From Channallabes apus (Eukaryota; Chordata; Actinopteri; Siluriformes; Clariidae): a DNA stretch of 64,000 bases. Position 1 is the stretch's first letter. Each line of letters starts with the position of its first letter. The notes beneath the pieces are model-generated. The model worked only from the letters and a program-made list of their open reading frames with translations, searched no databases and had not been told where the DNA came from. The stretch lies in assembly GCA_030522415.1 (NCBI GenBank), contig CM060112.1, positions 15,319,227 to 15,383,226 on the forward strand, read 5' to 3'. A program made the position numbers and the translations under genes. This document shows positions 46,395-57,419 of the stretch, in pieces.

Positions 46395-46399
46395 TACAG

Positions 46400-47283
46400 T
46401 ATATTAGCCAGCTAGCTACACTCTGGGCACAAGGCAATGCAGGAGAAAAAATGTCTGGCTTTATATGGCTTCCAGCATGCTATTTTGACCATTTTCACCA
46501 GAACTACGTTCCTGTGTTAAGAAATATGGCAGGATTCATTGACAACATATCATATGTTATATTATTTCTGTTAAAGCTGTTTATTCTGTCTGATATCTAC
46601 AGACAAATGCAAAAAAAATGTTTCCCATGCCACGATGCATAGATCAATGTAATTGTACAGATCAAGCAGTGAATTGGTTTGCCGTATCACGCTCTGAAAT
46701 TAATTCTCATCTACAACACTGCTGAAAGTATTTGGTAAGAATTTCTTGAATGAGATGATACAAATATTGCATACCAAAAAAAAGTAACCTTGACATTGTT
46801 GTTATGTTTGGACTTAAAATATTAAACATTCCTGAGTACTCACAGTGACACTGCTTGTGGCATGTTGAAAATCCACTGTCAACATCTGCATAGTCATCAG
46901 CAGACAGTCTGGCACTGCTCAGCGTAGCATGACCGTGGAAAATCAACCCGTCATGCATTTGAATACTAGTGCCAACCGAAACCCGTGCCAGGGCTTTGGC
47001 CTGGGCTGCAGTGGCATGGCACAGGCCGTCCTCGAGGTGGCATTCTTTTGCATGTATTCCTGAGAATGCTAGGCACCGGTGGCCGCCTAGCAGCTTCAGT
47101 GGTTAGTCAGGCGAGTGGAGGAACCTTGCCTTTCATCCTCAGGCTTCAAACAGAGCCAAAATTGAGTTTTTAGCCAGTTTCTGCTACTCCCGTGAACACA
47201 GCCTGCGCACCATGGCTTTTTGCCTGAAGCAGCAGCGGGGAGCCCTTTCAAAGGCTCCCACACATACAAACACACTCACAGAG

Positions 47284-47314
<31 letters not shown>

Positions 47315-47720
47315 CATGGGAGCCTGAACAGAGGACACTCACAGAATTATTTTCATGTGCATTTGAGAAGAGAGGGAGAGTTTTGCTTCGAAGCCATCCA
47401 AGGCATATGTTTGAGTGTGTGTGCGTGCATGTATGTGAGAATTAGAAACCGAAGCTGTTGTTGGCTAGTTTTTTTGTAGCTCTAATAGTTTTTCTTTCAT
47501 GTGTGAACCATATTACGTGGACGTATTAGTTGTGCATGAAGATTTCGAGCGTGAACAGCTTTTTTACACAATAGATTACCGGATTTACCTATAAATATAT
47601 GAAAAGAGAGAAAAAAAGTTTTGAAAGAGACTTGAAGGGCTAAAGTGACATGACGATGGGTGAAGTTAGTGGAGTTGTGCAATAACATGGCTTGCTGTGG
47701 TATATTTTTCATGTTGGAGA
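46400..47720. other. Intergenic DNA, partly GC-richer
   Basis: 46960-47240 is unique, GC-richer and could be regulatory. A (CA)n microsatellite is at 47285-47310. No gene supported. Confidence 0.4.
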
Positions 47721-47721
47721 A

Positions 47722-47723
<2 letters not shown>

Positions 47724-47772
<49 letters not shown>

Positions 47773-47773
47773 C
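47724..47773. repeat. (CT)n microsatellite
   Basis: About 24 CT units with one TTT break. Confidence 0.96.
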
Positions 47774-47774
47774 C

Positions 47775-47995
47775 AAGGGAGGTGGTGCAGTCCTACCAGT
47801 TAGTTTGTTTTAATTATTTTTCAGTATGCAAATGTGGTTTTATTTAATTGCGGTAAAGCGTACACCAGGCCCAGACGAAAAAGGGGGATGGGGAGGTTTG
47901 CAAACTCATTATTGATGCCTTAGCCTTCTTTCTACAAGCCTTTGCCATTACTTACTGTAATCAATCTTTCCCATCCTCTCACTTCAGACCTGCGA
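47775..47995. promoter_or_regulatory. Candidate octamer-bearing enhancer
   Basis: Perfect octamer ATGCAAAT at 47826-47833, with TTTTAATTATTTT before and TTTAATTGCGG after it, then unique GC-balanced sequence to about 47990. This fits a homeodomain/POU enhancer about 24 kb upstream of pou3f3. Confidence 0.35.
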
Positions 47996-47999
47996 AAGA

Positions 48000-48910
48000 A
48001 GCAGCAATGCTGCTTTATGACATCAATCAAACTTTATTTATTTATTTTTTTAATTTAAGTATGCATCTTCATGATAAACTATGTTTTCAGTACCTCAAAA
48101 AAGTAAGAGATGATTGTCAGGACCAGGCCAGTTTGGATCAGCTGTACTGGTTACGTTACCACAGGCCTTTCAGTGAACCATCCTCTTGTATGTGAATGGA
48201 CAGAGATAATGCTTTACAGCCGGATCCTACAAAATGTCTTCTTGAAGATTCAAGTGATTATGTGTGTGTGTCTGTGTGTGCGTGTGTGTGTCCTGGTGAT
48301 TGAAGCTCTTGATGGATCCTTTCAAGTGCACAGTATGACTTGCTCCAAGCGGAGATAAGCCATGCACGTAGTGAATAAAGGAAGGCACATTATCAAACTC
48401 TGCCATCACAGAAGAGAGACTAATTACCTACAGTCATGCAGTGCATGTGTGTATGCGTGTGTGTGTGTGTATGTGTGGGTGAGTAAAGAGTGAAGAGTGA
48501 TGGCCATGCTTGGATATGCTGGCAGGGAGGAAAAAGGCACACCAGTGTTAGCAGTGATAGTTTGATTCTGACAGTTTGATTGCTTATCGATTTATGTTCA
48601 CTCAGACTACCTTGGGTGGGCGGGACTAAAACAAATCCTTCAACATCAAGAATGTTGCCGACGCCATCACAGTCCATGTACGCTCTTGCTCTTGAATAAA
48701 TCATAAGGGATTCACCCACCGTATTGTCCGCATTAGTTTGTTTACATCAGATATTTACAATGAGCGGATAATACACGCAAGTGTTTTTTTTTTTTTTTTT
48801 TTTGCTCATGAGTAACTCATGAGAATCCAAACAAGAACAGATGTTATTTTCATAAACTTTTAAAAGGTGTGAAAGTATAACATTTAAAGAAAATCTATCT
48901 AATTTACCAT
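48000..48910. other. Intergenic DNA with GT microsatellites
   Basis: (GT)n tracts at 48260-48292 and 48447-48475, and a T run at 48783-48803. No gene supported. Confidence 0.5.
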
Positions 48911-48914
48911 TATA

Positions 48915-49140
48915 TAGGTAGCATGGTGGTTTCATTCTCCGGCCCTGTGTGTGGAGTTTATATGCTCTCCCTGAGCTTCTTGGGTTTACCCTGGGTAGTC
49001 CAGTTTCTAGTTTCCCCTGAAGACATGCACAGTAGCTTAATTGGCATTTACAATTCATAGCATGTGATTGGATTTATAAATGTGTGTGTCCTTGTGCCCT
49101 TTGATGAGTTTGCATTCCAGCCATGGTGTACCTTGTGTTA
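48915..49140 (+). mobile_element. Decayed tRNA-SINE copy
   Basis: GGTAGCATGGTGG, then GTGTGTGGAGTTTATATGCT, GACATGCACAGTAGCTTAAT and GCATTCCAGCCATGGTGTAC follow the body of the SINE at 40119-40480 in order, with heavy divergence. It abuts the DIRS left end. Confidence 0.7.
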
Positions 49141-49148
49141 TGTTATAA

Positions 49149-49337
49149 GTTCCCTTTCAAAGGCTACACTCAATGCTGCGTGAAAACGCTATAGGAACAT
49201 CTTTTCGTGTTTCCGGTTGTAAAGGATGTGTGTATCAAACACAAAAAATTTTGGCTTATATAACCTCGGTCAGGTGACGTCATCTGATGAGACGCACCTG
49301 CAGGTTATCAATAAGAGGAAACCGGAAACATTCCTCA
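49149..49337. repeat. DIRS left terminal inverted repeat
   Basis: Inverted relative to 56901-57095: both share AAACCGGAAAC, CTGCAGGT, GATGACGTCACCTGAC (one orientation) and GAGGTTATATAAGCC. They differ at the outer 40 bp, where each end instead pairs with its own half of the internal complementary region. The TATATAA element could serve as promoter. Confidence 0.88.
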
Positions 49338-49429
49338 GGGTTGGTTCTTTTTGTCTTCAGAACCACATTGTGCGCGTGTGTGTAAAAGCAAGTTAAAAGC
49401 AAATTAAAAGCAAAGAAAAGTGAGTTTAA

Positions 49430-50403
49430 AGATTGGTTTGTGACAATAGATCTGAAGGATGCATATTTTCACATAGAAATTTTGCCACAACACAGGAAGT
49501 TCCTGAGGTTCGCTTTCGGGGCAAAGCTTACCAGTATCGGGTCCTTCCATTTGGTCTAGCTCTATCACCCCGCACATATACAAAGTGTATGGATGCAGTC
49601 CTGGCTCCCTTGTGACTCCAGGGCATCCGTATTTTAAATTACATAGATGGCTGGCTGATCCTGGCTCAGTCTCAGGTGCTAGTGCTTCGACATCGAGTTG
49701 TCATCCTAGCTCATCTCCATTCTTTAGGATTGAGACTCAATGCTACGAAAAGCGTTGTCTTTCCGGCTCAGAGGACAACATACTTGGGTGTCACATGGGA
49801 CTCGATCATTATGCGGGCACAGCTGTCCCCCGCTCGTATCGAATCCATTCTCAACACCCTGAAGGAGAGCAAGCTAGACCAGAGAGTGATTGTACATCAC
49901 TTTCAAAAATGTGTAGGCCTCATGGCAGCTGCAGCCATGGTGATACCTTTGGGCCTTCTGCACATGAGAGCATTTCAGTTGTGGCTAAGAGCCAGGGGAT
50001 TTCACGCAAGGGCCAATTCCCAAAGGCAAATAAGGGTAACACGCAAAGGACTTCGTACCCTTTCTATGTGGTTCAGACCCTGGTTCCTGACTTTGGGTCC
50101 CACTCTAGGTCCGTTTTTTGTCATCGCAAGATGCTAACCACAGACGCTTCCCTTACCAGCTGGGGTGTGGTCTTGAATGGCCGTCCAGCCCAGGGGAGCT
50201 GGAGAGCCCATCTTCTCGCATGGCACATCAATTGCCTCGAAATGATGGCTCTATTTTTGGCCCTACAGCACTTCCTCCAGCAGTTGAGGGGCTACCATGT
50301 TCTAGTGCGGGTGGACAACACATCGGTAGTCCCGTACATAAATTGCCAAGGCGGACTGCGCTCGCGCCACTTGAACAAGCTAGCGCACAAGGTTCTATTT
50401 TGA
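49430..50403 (+). pseudogene. DIRS reverse transcriptase and RNase H, broken
   Basis: The frame first reads FVTIDLKDAYFHIE (first catalytic Asp present), then shifts near 49515 to YQYRVLPFGLALSPRTY. A stop follows at 49613, after which come NYIDGWLILAQS, where the usual second Asp of the YIDD box is Gly, and TYLGVTWD. Another frameshift near 50130 leads to RNase H pieces with TDASLTSWG, GSWRAHLLAWHINCLEM and VRVDNTSVVPYINCQGG, typical of DIRS. It stops at 50401. The N-terminal part of the reverse transcriptase is missing. Not functional. Confidence 0.85.
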
Positions 50404-50699
50404 GGACAGGACAAACATTCTGGGGCACATCAATGTGGGAGCAGTTTTACTGTCCAGACAAGCTGTGACACAAGGAGAATGGAGGCTCCATCCCGAAGTA
50501 GTCAGTAAGATCTGGGAAAGTAAGATCTGGCAACCAAGATGGTGCCGGTGAGGTCGGCTGCCGTCCCGACTGCTCCGACCACCTTTTCTTTGTTTTTGTT
50601 TTTTAAGTTAGTTTTCAGTGTTCTAAAATCGGCAAAATCATCACCATTGAGTACATTAGGTATGATAGAGACACTCTTGTTTCTATTGGTATACAATGT

Positions 50700-51644
50700 A
50701 CTCACAATTCGACGTTTTTAACTCCGGATCCGAGCTGGCCGAGTGAGATCCTGAGGGAGAACAAAGGACGCGACGCAAAGAGGCGGCCCCGAGGGAAACG
50801 TGCACACCGCACACCTCTGCCTAGCATCCTGCTCTCCAACGTCCAGTCACTGGAGAACAAATTCGATGACCTCAAGGCCAGGATAAAGTTCCAGAGAGAT
50901 ATTCCGGACTGCAACCTCCTCTGCTTCACCGAGACATGGCTGAATCCAGCGGTACCGGACCACGCCATCCAGCCAGCCGAGTTCTTCTCGGTTCACCGCA
51001 TGGACAGGACGCGGGACTCGGGGAAGTCAAGCGGAGGCGGCGTGTGTTTGATGGTGAACAACAGCTGGTGCAACCGCGCAAGCGTTGTTCCTCTTACACG
51101 CTCCTGCACACCAAATCTGGAACTACTGTCCATCATGTGTTGTCCTTTTTATCTACCACGGGAGTTCACAACGGTCATAATCAGCGCCGTTTATATTCCA
51201 CCACAAGCGGACACGGACACTGCCTTATGCGAGCTGCATGAGGCACTTTCACAACAACAAACGCAACACCGGGACGCTGTGGTGGTGGGGGACTTCAATA
51301 GTGCCAACCTCAAACGCGCAGCACCGAACTTTCATCAGCATATCACCTGCCCCACCAGGGGCGAAAGGACACTGGACCATTGTTATACTACGGTCAAAGA
51401 CGGTTACACGGCGCAATCTCGTCCAGTGTTTGGTAAATCCGACCACGCCGCCATCTTCCTCATGCCAAAATACAAACAAAGGCTGAAACAGGAAGTTCCG
51501 GTTCAGAGGGAGGTCGCGCGCTGGACGGACCAATCGGTGGTCCCGTTACAGGACACACTCGATGACGCAGACTGGGACATGTTCAGAAACAGCTCCGATG
51601 ACGTCAGCGTGTTTACGGAAGCGGTTGTGGGATTCATTGGCTAG
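50700..51644 (+). pseudogene. LINE apurinic/apyrimidinic-type endonuclease domain
   Basis: An open stretch of about 310 codons with all endonuclease signatures in order: LSNVQSLENK (Asn), CFTETWLNP (Glu), ISAVYIPP, VVGDFNSA (Asp-Phe-Asn) and KSDHAAIF (Ser-Asp-His). This domain nicks the target strand for reverse transcription. The domain itself looks intact; the frame ends at a stop in GFIG followed by continuation in another frame (EKKIIRTFPNQKAWVDKTI), so a short indel near 51640 cuts it from the rest. Confidence 0.82.
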
Positions 51645-51655
51645 CAGATGATACC

Positions 51656-53519
51656 GTGGAGAAAAAGATTATCAGAACGTTTCCTAACCAGAAGGCGTGG
51701 GTGGATAAAACCATCCGCGACGCTCTGAGATCTCGCACCGCTGCCTACAAAGTGGGACTTGCATCGGGGGACATGGATCCGTACAAGGCTGCATCATGGA
51801 AGGCGGTGAAAAGGGCGAAGCAGCGCTACGGAAGGAAACTAGAGTCACAGCTTGAACAGAGTGACTCTAGGAGCCTGTGGCAAGAACTAAGGACAATAAC
51901 GGACTATAAAACACCAACATCCGGTATGAAGAACGCGGACGCGACTCTGGCAGACGCTCAACACTTTCTATGCTCACTTCGAGGCTGCAACTAAAGATGC
52001 TAATGGCGCTAATGCTAACGGCGCTAATGCTAACGGCGCTAATGCTAGCGGGGCTAATGCTAACGGCGCTAACGGCTGCAGACAGGAAGACACTGCCAGC
52101 ACCGGAAGCACGTTCATCATCACAGAGCATGACGTGAGAAGAGCCTTCAGGAAAGTGAACACCAGGAAAGCATCAGGACCAGACGGCATCTCAGGCCGTA
52201 TTTTCAGAGCCTGCGCAGGCCAGCTAGCACCTGTGTTCATTGAGATATTCAACATCTCTTTATCTCAGTTGATGATCCCCACGTGCTTCAAAGAGTCCAT
52301 CATTTTTCCTGTCCCGAAGAAACCCCATCCTGCTTCTCTCAACGATTATCGCCCTGTAGCCCTCACTTCAGTAGTGATGAAGTGCTTTGAACGCCTAGTC
52401 AGAGACTTCATCATTTCTTCACTACCCGACACACTGGACCCACTACAGTTTGCATACCATCAGAACCACTCCACAGACGATGCAATCTCTCATCTCCTCC
52501 ATACATCACTCACTCACGTGGACACTAGGAATGGGAATTATGTTAAAATGCTCTTCATCGACTACAGCTCTGCATTTAATACCATAATTCCCTCCACACT
52601 CACCACCAAGCTGGAGCACCTGGGACTCAGCTCATCTATGTGTCAGTGGATCTCCAATTTTCTGACTGGGAGACCACAGGCAGTAAGGATGGGAGGACAT
52701 GTCTCAGCCTCACTCACTCTCAGCACTGGAGCCCCTCAGGGTTGTGTTCTGAGCCCCCTGCTGTACTCTTTATACACCCAAGACTGCGTGGCCACTACCA
52801 ACTCCACCACCATCATAAAGTTTGCTGACGACACTGTCGTAGTCGGACTGATCACCAACAATGATGAGTCGGCCTACCTAGAGGAGATTGGAAATCTGGA
52901 GAACTGGTGCCAAAGGAACAATCTCCTCCTGAACGTCAGAAAGACAAAGGAGCTGATAGTGGACTTTAGTACAAAGCAGGAGAGGAACTACCAAACCACC
53001 GTCATCAACAGGAGCCCAGTGGAGAGAGTGGACAGCTTCTGATACCTCGGTGTTCACATCACGCAGGACCTGTCATGGTCCTGTCACATCAACACTGTGG
53101 TGAAAAAGGCCCGGCAGCGTCTGTACCACCTCAGATGCTTGAGAGACTTTAGACTGCCCTCCAAGGTGTTCAGGAATTTCTACTCCTGCACCATAGAGAG
53201 CAACCTGACGGGAAACATTACGACCTGGTTCAGGAACAGCACCATGCAGGACAGATGAGCTCTACAGAGGGTGGTGCGATCAGCTGAGCGCATCATCCGC
53301 ACTGAGCTCCCTGACCTGCACTCGATCTACAGCAACCGGTGCTGGTCCAAGGCCAGGAAGATCGTGAAGGACCTCAGACACCCCAGTAATGGACTGTTTT
53401 TTCTGTTGCGGTCTGTGAAGCGATTCCGCTCCCTGAAGGCCAACACAGAGAGACTGAGGAGGAGCTTCTTCCTGCAGGTGATAAGGTCTCTCAATCATCA
53501 CAACACCACACAGGACTAA
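51656..53519 (+). pseudogene. LINE reverse transcriptase region, frameshifted
   Basis: After a linker (51656-51957) the frame shifts once more and runs open from about 51960 to 53042. It carries [35 protein letters not shown] (catalytic FADD box intact) and LLNVRKTKE, the ordered reverse transcriptase blocks. A TGA at 53040 (in DSF-stop-YLGVHI) and another at 53256 (QDR-stop-ALQRVV) interrupt the C-terminal thumb and tail. The linker at 51995-52080 is a tandem AlaAsn-rich repeat. Non-functional but recent enough to be mostly readable. Confidence 0.83.
51995..52080 (+). repeat. In-frame minisatellite in the LINE linker
   Basis: About five copies of a 15-bp unit GCTAATGCTAACGGC encode AlaAsnAlaAsnGly repeats between endonuclease and reverse transcriptase. 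The unit length is a multiple of three, so copy-number change would preserve the frame. Confidence 0.85.
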
Positions 53520-53631
53520 TAACATCCTTTAAGCTCACAACATTGACAGTGACTGGACAATCATGGATACATTCATACACACTTGCACTAAATATTATAC
53601 ATCTGGACCATTGCACATGACACTTGTAACG

Positions 53632-54243
53632 CTCAGATTTATTTTTAGAGCTTATTACACTAATTCGGGGTCTTAAATCTATATACGGGCTGATTTCACT
53701 CACTTCCGGTATTGCGCAACCTTCGCGGAACAACAAATTCCAAAACCAAACCGCAGTGTATTATATACAAAATAAACAAATGAAGTGCAACAAAAAAACC
53801 ATATATACAAAATATAAACAAATATATACAAAGTCAGTAATGTATGCGAGTGCGTGAGTGCGTATGTATGAATGTCCAAGTCCAGGTTATAGTGAAAATA
53901 TGTAAAGGTGGAATGGAGAGACGAGTGAAAGATGGTAAGTCCGGGAGCTCGAGAAACGGAATGAGAGGGGTATAGTTGCCATCCAGGAAAATAATAATCC
54001 AGAGGTTATCGCCAACTAGCTCACTCTCTCGTACCAAACACAGCGCTGCAATCTTCATCTCTCCGTCCCGAGCGTCATGCCGGTTCCGGCTTTATACCGG
54101 CACACGTGACCTGATAGGTCATCGGGGTTCTCTTGCGGCACAGCTGCGCATGCGCGCGAGAGCTTAACCCCGGAACCAAAGCACCGTTGTCATGGGGACC
54201 AAAATAACCGATAGGGGCCAGTTTGTTGGTGCAGGTGAGCAAC
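53632..54243. mobile_element. Unassigned insertion, possible solo LTR
   Basis: About 610 bp starting TGTAACGCTCAG and ending GTGAGCAACA, so bounded by TG and CA as LTRs are. It lacks coding frames and resembles neither the LINE nor the DIRS. GC-rich part at 54060-54190 with CACGTGAC. A clear target duplication was not found, so this class is tentative. Confidence 0.35.
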
Positions 54244-54279
54244 ATTAGCTCCTTCTTCTTTCCCCTGCTGTTTAACTGC

Positions 54280-54343
54280 CGAGGGTGTTGCGATCAGCTG
54301 AGCGCATCATCCGCACTGAGCTCCCTGACCTGCACTCGATCTA
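54280..54343 (+). repeat. Second 62-bp piece of the LINE 3' coding region
   Basis: GTTGCGATCAGCTGAGCGC... to CACTCGATCTA repeats 53272-53330 of the LINE almost perfectly, directly before the DIRS recombinase resumes. It is a duplicated fragment rather than a full second element. Confidence 0.85.
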
Positions 54344-54348
54344 TTAGA

Positions 54349-55230
54349 GATAATTCTAAGTGCTAGGGCTCCCTCCACTAGAAGAGCTTATACCCTCAAA
54401 TGGAATGTATTTGAAAGTTGGTGCATGACGAAGCGGGTAGACCCAGTCCACTGCCGAATTGTTACAGTTTCTGCAGGAAAAGTTGTCCTCGGGCTTGTGC
54501 CCTAGTACTCTCAGGACGTACGTAGCCGCTATTTCAGCCTGCCACGTTCTGATTGATGGGGTTACTGTGGGAAAGCACCCTTTAGTTTTTTTAACGGTCA
54601 TTTTAAACGGTTGAGGCCACCCACTAGAGCCACTGTCCCTTCGTGGGATTTATCTATCATGCTCGAAGGTCTAATTGACACTCCTTTCGAACCACTAGAG
54701 TCAGCGCCTGTCAGGTTTCTGACCCTTAAGATGTTTTTTCTGATGGCCATTACCTCTCTGAAGAGGATTGGAGATCTGCACGCCTTGTCAGTCTCCCCAT
54801 CCTGCCTAGCCTTTACCCCTGGGCTATTCAACACCATTTTGCATCCTCACCAGAACTACCTTCTGAAAGTTCCATTCTCAACCATGCATCCTGTTGTTCT
54901 TGAATCCTTCTGTCCTCCGCCTTACAGCTCCGCAGCAGGAGAGACTTCACTTTTTGTGTCCAGTGTCCAGCACCTATGGGGACTGCAACCGGGGGGCGGC
55001 TGCCACTACACAGACCCTATGAGGCCCATGGGCTCACTTTGCCTCTAGGAATTAGGGCTCATTCAACCAGGGGGATCACCTCATCTATTGTGCTGGCAAG
55101 AGGTATTCCCCTGCAGCAAGTGTGTGAAGCGGCAGGTTGGTCCTCTCAGCACACGTTTGTAAGATTTTATAGTCTGTATGTTCATGCTACTCCGGGCTCA
55201 TGGGTCCTCAGGTCAGCCTCCCAGATATAG
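54349..55230 (+). pseudogene. DIRS tyrosine recombinase, broken
   Basis: Fragments in order: APSTRRAYTLKWNVFESWC (N-terminal core-binding part), KRIGDLHALSVSP (first catalytic Arg box), then after a frameshift near 55020, AHSTRGITSSIVLARGIPLQ (His-x-x-Arg) and AGWSSQHTFVRFYSLYV with the presumed nucleophile Tyr. The enzyme would integrate the circular DNA copy. Stops near 54500 and 54600 and the frameshift inactivate it. Confidence 0.83.
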
Positions 55231-55323
55231 TTCTGAGACCTCCTCGGCCTTGTGCGCACACGCTACACAACCTTGGGGTCCAGACACTTGCAGTACGGTG
55301 GCGTTGGTATTCTCATTCCCACA

Positions 55324-55422
55324 GCGTTTTCACGCAGCATTGAGTGTAGCCTTTGAAAGGGAATGTCTCGGGTTACTTTGCTGTAACCCTGTTCCCTGAA
55401 AAGGCGGGAAAGAGATGCTGCG
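55324..55422. repeat. DIRS internal complementary region
   Basis: The first half (55324-55363) is the reverse complement of the left terminus (49149-49188) and the second half (55385-55422) is the reverse complement of the right terminus (57058-57095). This is the diagnostic DIRS structure thought to template circle closure. Confidence 0.92.
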
Positions 55423-55461
55423 CTCCAATGCCGCACTGCCTATGTGACCGGATATCCCTTC

Positions 55462-56878
55462 CAGGGTTTGACATTAACTATTTTGCTCACTGGCCAATGT
55501 GGCTATTGGATTTCCAGAGTCACTAGCCATTCAGCCTTTTTACTAGGCACAATTTTGTTACCAGAAAATCGCAGTTTTTTCTTCAACATCATGATACGTT
55601 AATGTTTGCTTATAATTAATTTTGCTTATAATTATAATAGTTAATTAATTACTTATAAATGACAGCATACACTGTATCACTATAGTAGTAGTCAAGTATT
55701 CAGTACTGTTAAGATAGCTCCCAATATAAAAACATGCAAACATGAACAGTATATTCTGCTTATTGAACTTAAATTCAAGCCACTGACCACATGAAATTGA
55801 AAAATAACAGATTCAGTACAACTGAACTCATTCTGATATTAAAAATACAGCAACTCAGAACATTTATCATTTTAGTGTGTTATTATGTATTTTTATATCA
55901 GAATTCTGAGTTAGGACAATGGACTCTGGTCTATCTTGTAGTGTTGACTCTTTATAGTGTGAGGTAATTCAATCAATTGATGAATTTTTTATCATTCAAC
56001 ATGAAATCTAAATAGATTTTAATAGTGATTACTTTTTTTTATATATAATCAGTAAATAATGTGAAAGGGGCAAGCATTCTCATCCTGTTGAGAAGCAATA
56101 GCCCTTTAAGGAAATGATGCACACACACACACACACACCCACCCACACACACACACACACGTGTCTGTGTGAGACTTAGTGATGGGAATCATTTTTGAAT
56201 CATTTTAGTGATTCGTTTCTTTGAATGAATGAATCTTTTTTTGAGTCCTTTCGTTCATTTGATCAGGAATAAATTTAAATGTTGCGTTTTCAATAAAAAT
56301 ACCCCCAATATGTCTACATACAAAAATTTTGGCCCTGACTTGATTTTAGTCCCAGTTATGAAAATATTACAATGCAACTAAGGACATATTATAATAAACA
56401 GAATTAGTAACTCACTATCATATCTTCCAGGCGTTCGTTCTTTTGCACTGCATAGCGTCTATGGGAGTCACGTGACAAAAGAAAGAACGACTCACGGTTT
56501 TGCGATGTTTTGCGAATGCGCGCCAATAGAAAATGAACAAATCACTCTCCGAGATACTTGTTCATCTGAGTCATGTTAAAGAGTCGTTCAAAAATAACAA
56601 ATCGTTCATAAACGACCTGTGTGTGCAATGCATGTGTGAACATGTGTAGAGAGAGGCATTAAATGTCCTCATTACATTCATGCGCGTTTTATGCGCGTAA
56701 TATTACGTTGCAATGTGTTTCTTATATCAGATGCCTTTAGAAAACTACAACAAAAATATATTGTAATACCAAAGAATAAACTACCCGCCAAAGTGGCTAG
56801 TGAGACTAAGCTTATTACCAGCCACAGCCAAATTTTACCCGCATTTGGCGTGTGGGCGGGTGCCAATGTCAAACCCTG
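55462..56878. mobile_element. hAT-like element inserted in the DIRS, 1.4 kb
   Basis: Ends CAGGGTTTGACATT and AATGTCAAACCCTG are perfect inverted repeats of 14 bp. Flanks ATCCCTTC (55454-55461) and GTCCCTTC (56879-56886) agree at 7 of 8 positions, as an aged 8-bp hAT target duplication. No transposase frame. Contains a CA microsatellite (56118-56160) and, at 56180-56620, GAATCATTTTTGAATC-like and CAAATCGTTCATAAACGA stretches that may be a further nested element. Confidence 0.82.
56118..56160. repeat. (CA)n microsatellite
   Basis: About 21 CA units with CCCACCC interruption. Confidence 0.95.
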
Positions 56879-56900
56879 GTCCCTTCAGACAAAATCGATC

Positions 56901-57095
56901 TGAGGAATGTTTCCGGTTTCCTCTTATTCATAACCTGCAGGTGTGTCTCATCAGATGACGTCACCTGACCGAGGTTATATAAGCCAAAATTTGGCGTGTT
57001 TGATGCACACATGCTTCACAACTGGCAACACGAAAAGATGTTCCCATAGCATTTTTACGCAGCATCTCGTTCCCGCCTTTTCAGGGAACAGGGTT
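56901..57095. repeat. DIRS right terminal inverted repeat
   Basis: Inverse of the left repeat over about 150 bp (GAGGTTATATAAGCC, GATGACGTCACCTGAC); the outer end pairs with the second half of the internal complementary region. Confidence 0.88.
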
Positions 57096-57099
57096 AAAA

Positions 57100-57415
57100 C
57101 AAAATAACCCAAGACGTTTCTTGGAACAGGCCCCCACGACCAAAAAAAGGAAGAACATCTATACATATTCTTGTTTAGGTTTCTTTAGTGGAAACTCATG
57201 TGCATGTTAGAAACAAATCAACACTAATGCAGATTTACATACAACTATGGCAATCTATTGAAAGAAGGTTTTTGAGCTAGACAGCTTCAGTTAATCTTAG
57301 TTATTAATATTCATATTAATGTTAATTAATGTCAGTCTGTGAACCTAATATAATTAGTGTGTGTAGCCGTGTCAAGTAAAGCTTAAATGCATAAGAAGTA
57401 AATGATCTGAAGCCC
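57100..57415. other. Intergenic DNA, nothing recognised
   Basis: AT-rich unique sequence right of the DIRS. Confidence 0.45.
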
Positions 57416-57419
57416 TATG

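Larger units (their letters stand above)
50531..53640 (+). mobile_element. L2-clade (Maui-like) non-LTR retrotransposon inserted in the DIRS
   Basis: A 3.1-kb LINE with endonuclease then reverse transcriptase in fish L2/Maui style. Its 5' end near CAACCAAGATGGTGCCGG resembles the start of full-length LINEs. It follows the DIRS sequence ending WRLHPEVVSKIWE, where GTAAGATCTGG occurs twice (50505 and 50520), perhaps a target-site trace. Two frameshifts (about 51640 and 51957) and two stops (53040, 53256) make it inactive. The 3' end is uncertain because another repeat follows. Confidence 0.82.
49149..57095 (+). mobile_element. DIRS-type tyrosine-recombinase retrotransposon, nested and degenerate
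   Basis: All structural marks of a DIRS element are present in order: a left terminal repeat (49149-49337), reverse transcriptase plus RNase H (49430-50403), a tyrosine recombinase (54349-55230), an internal complementary region (55324-55422) and a right inverted terminal repeat (56901-57095). DIRS elements replicate by reverse transcription, a circular intermediate and recombinase-mediated integration. The gag-like part and sequence between RNase H and recombinase are missing, and later elements (LINE, possible LTR, hAT) have inserted. Without the insertions it is about 2.7 kb, so it is an internally deleted, inactive copy. No target duplication is expected. Confidence 0.9.
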
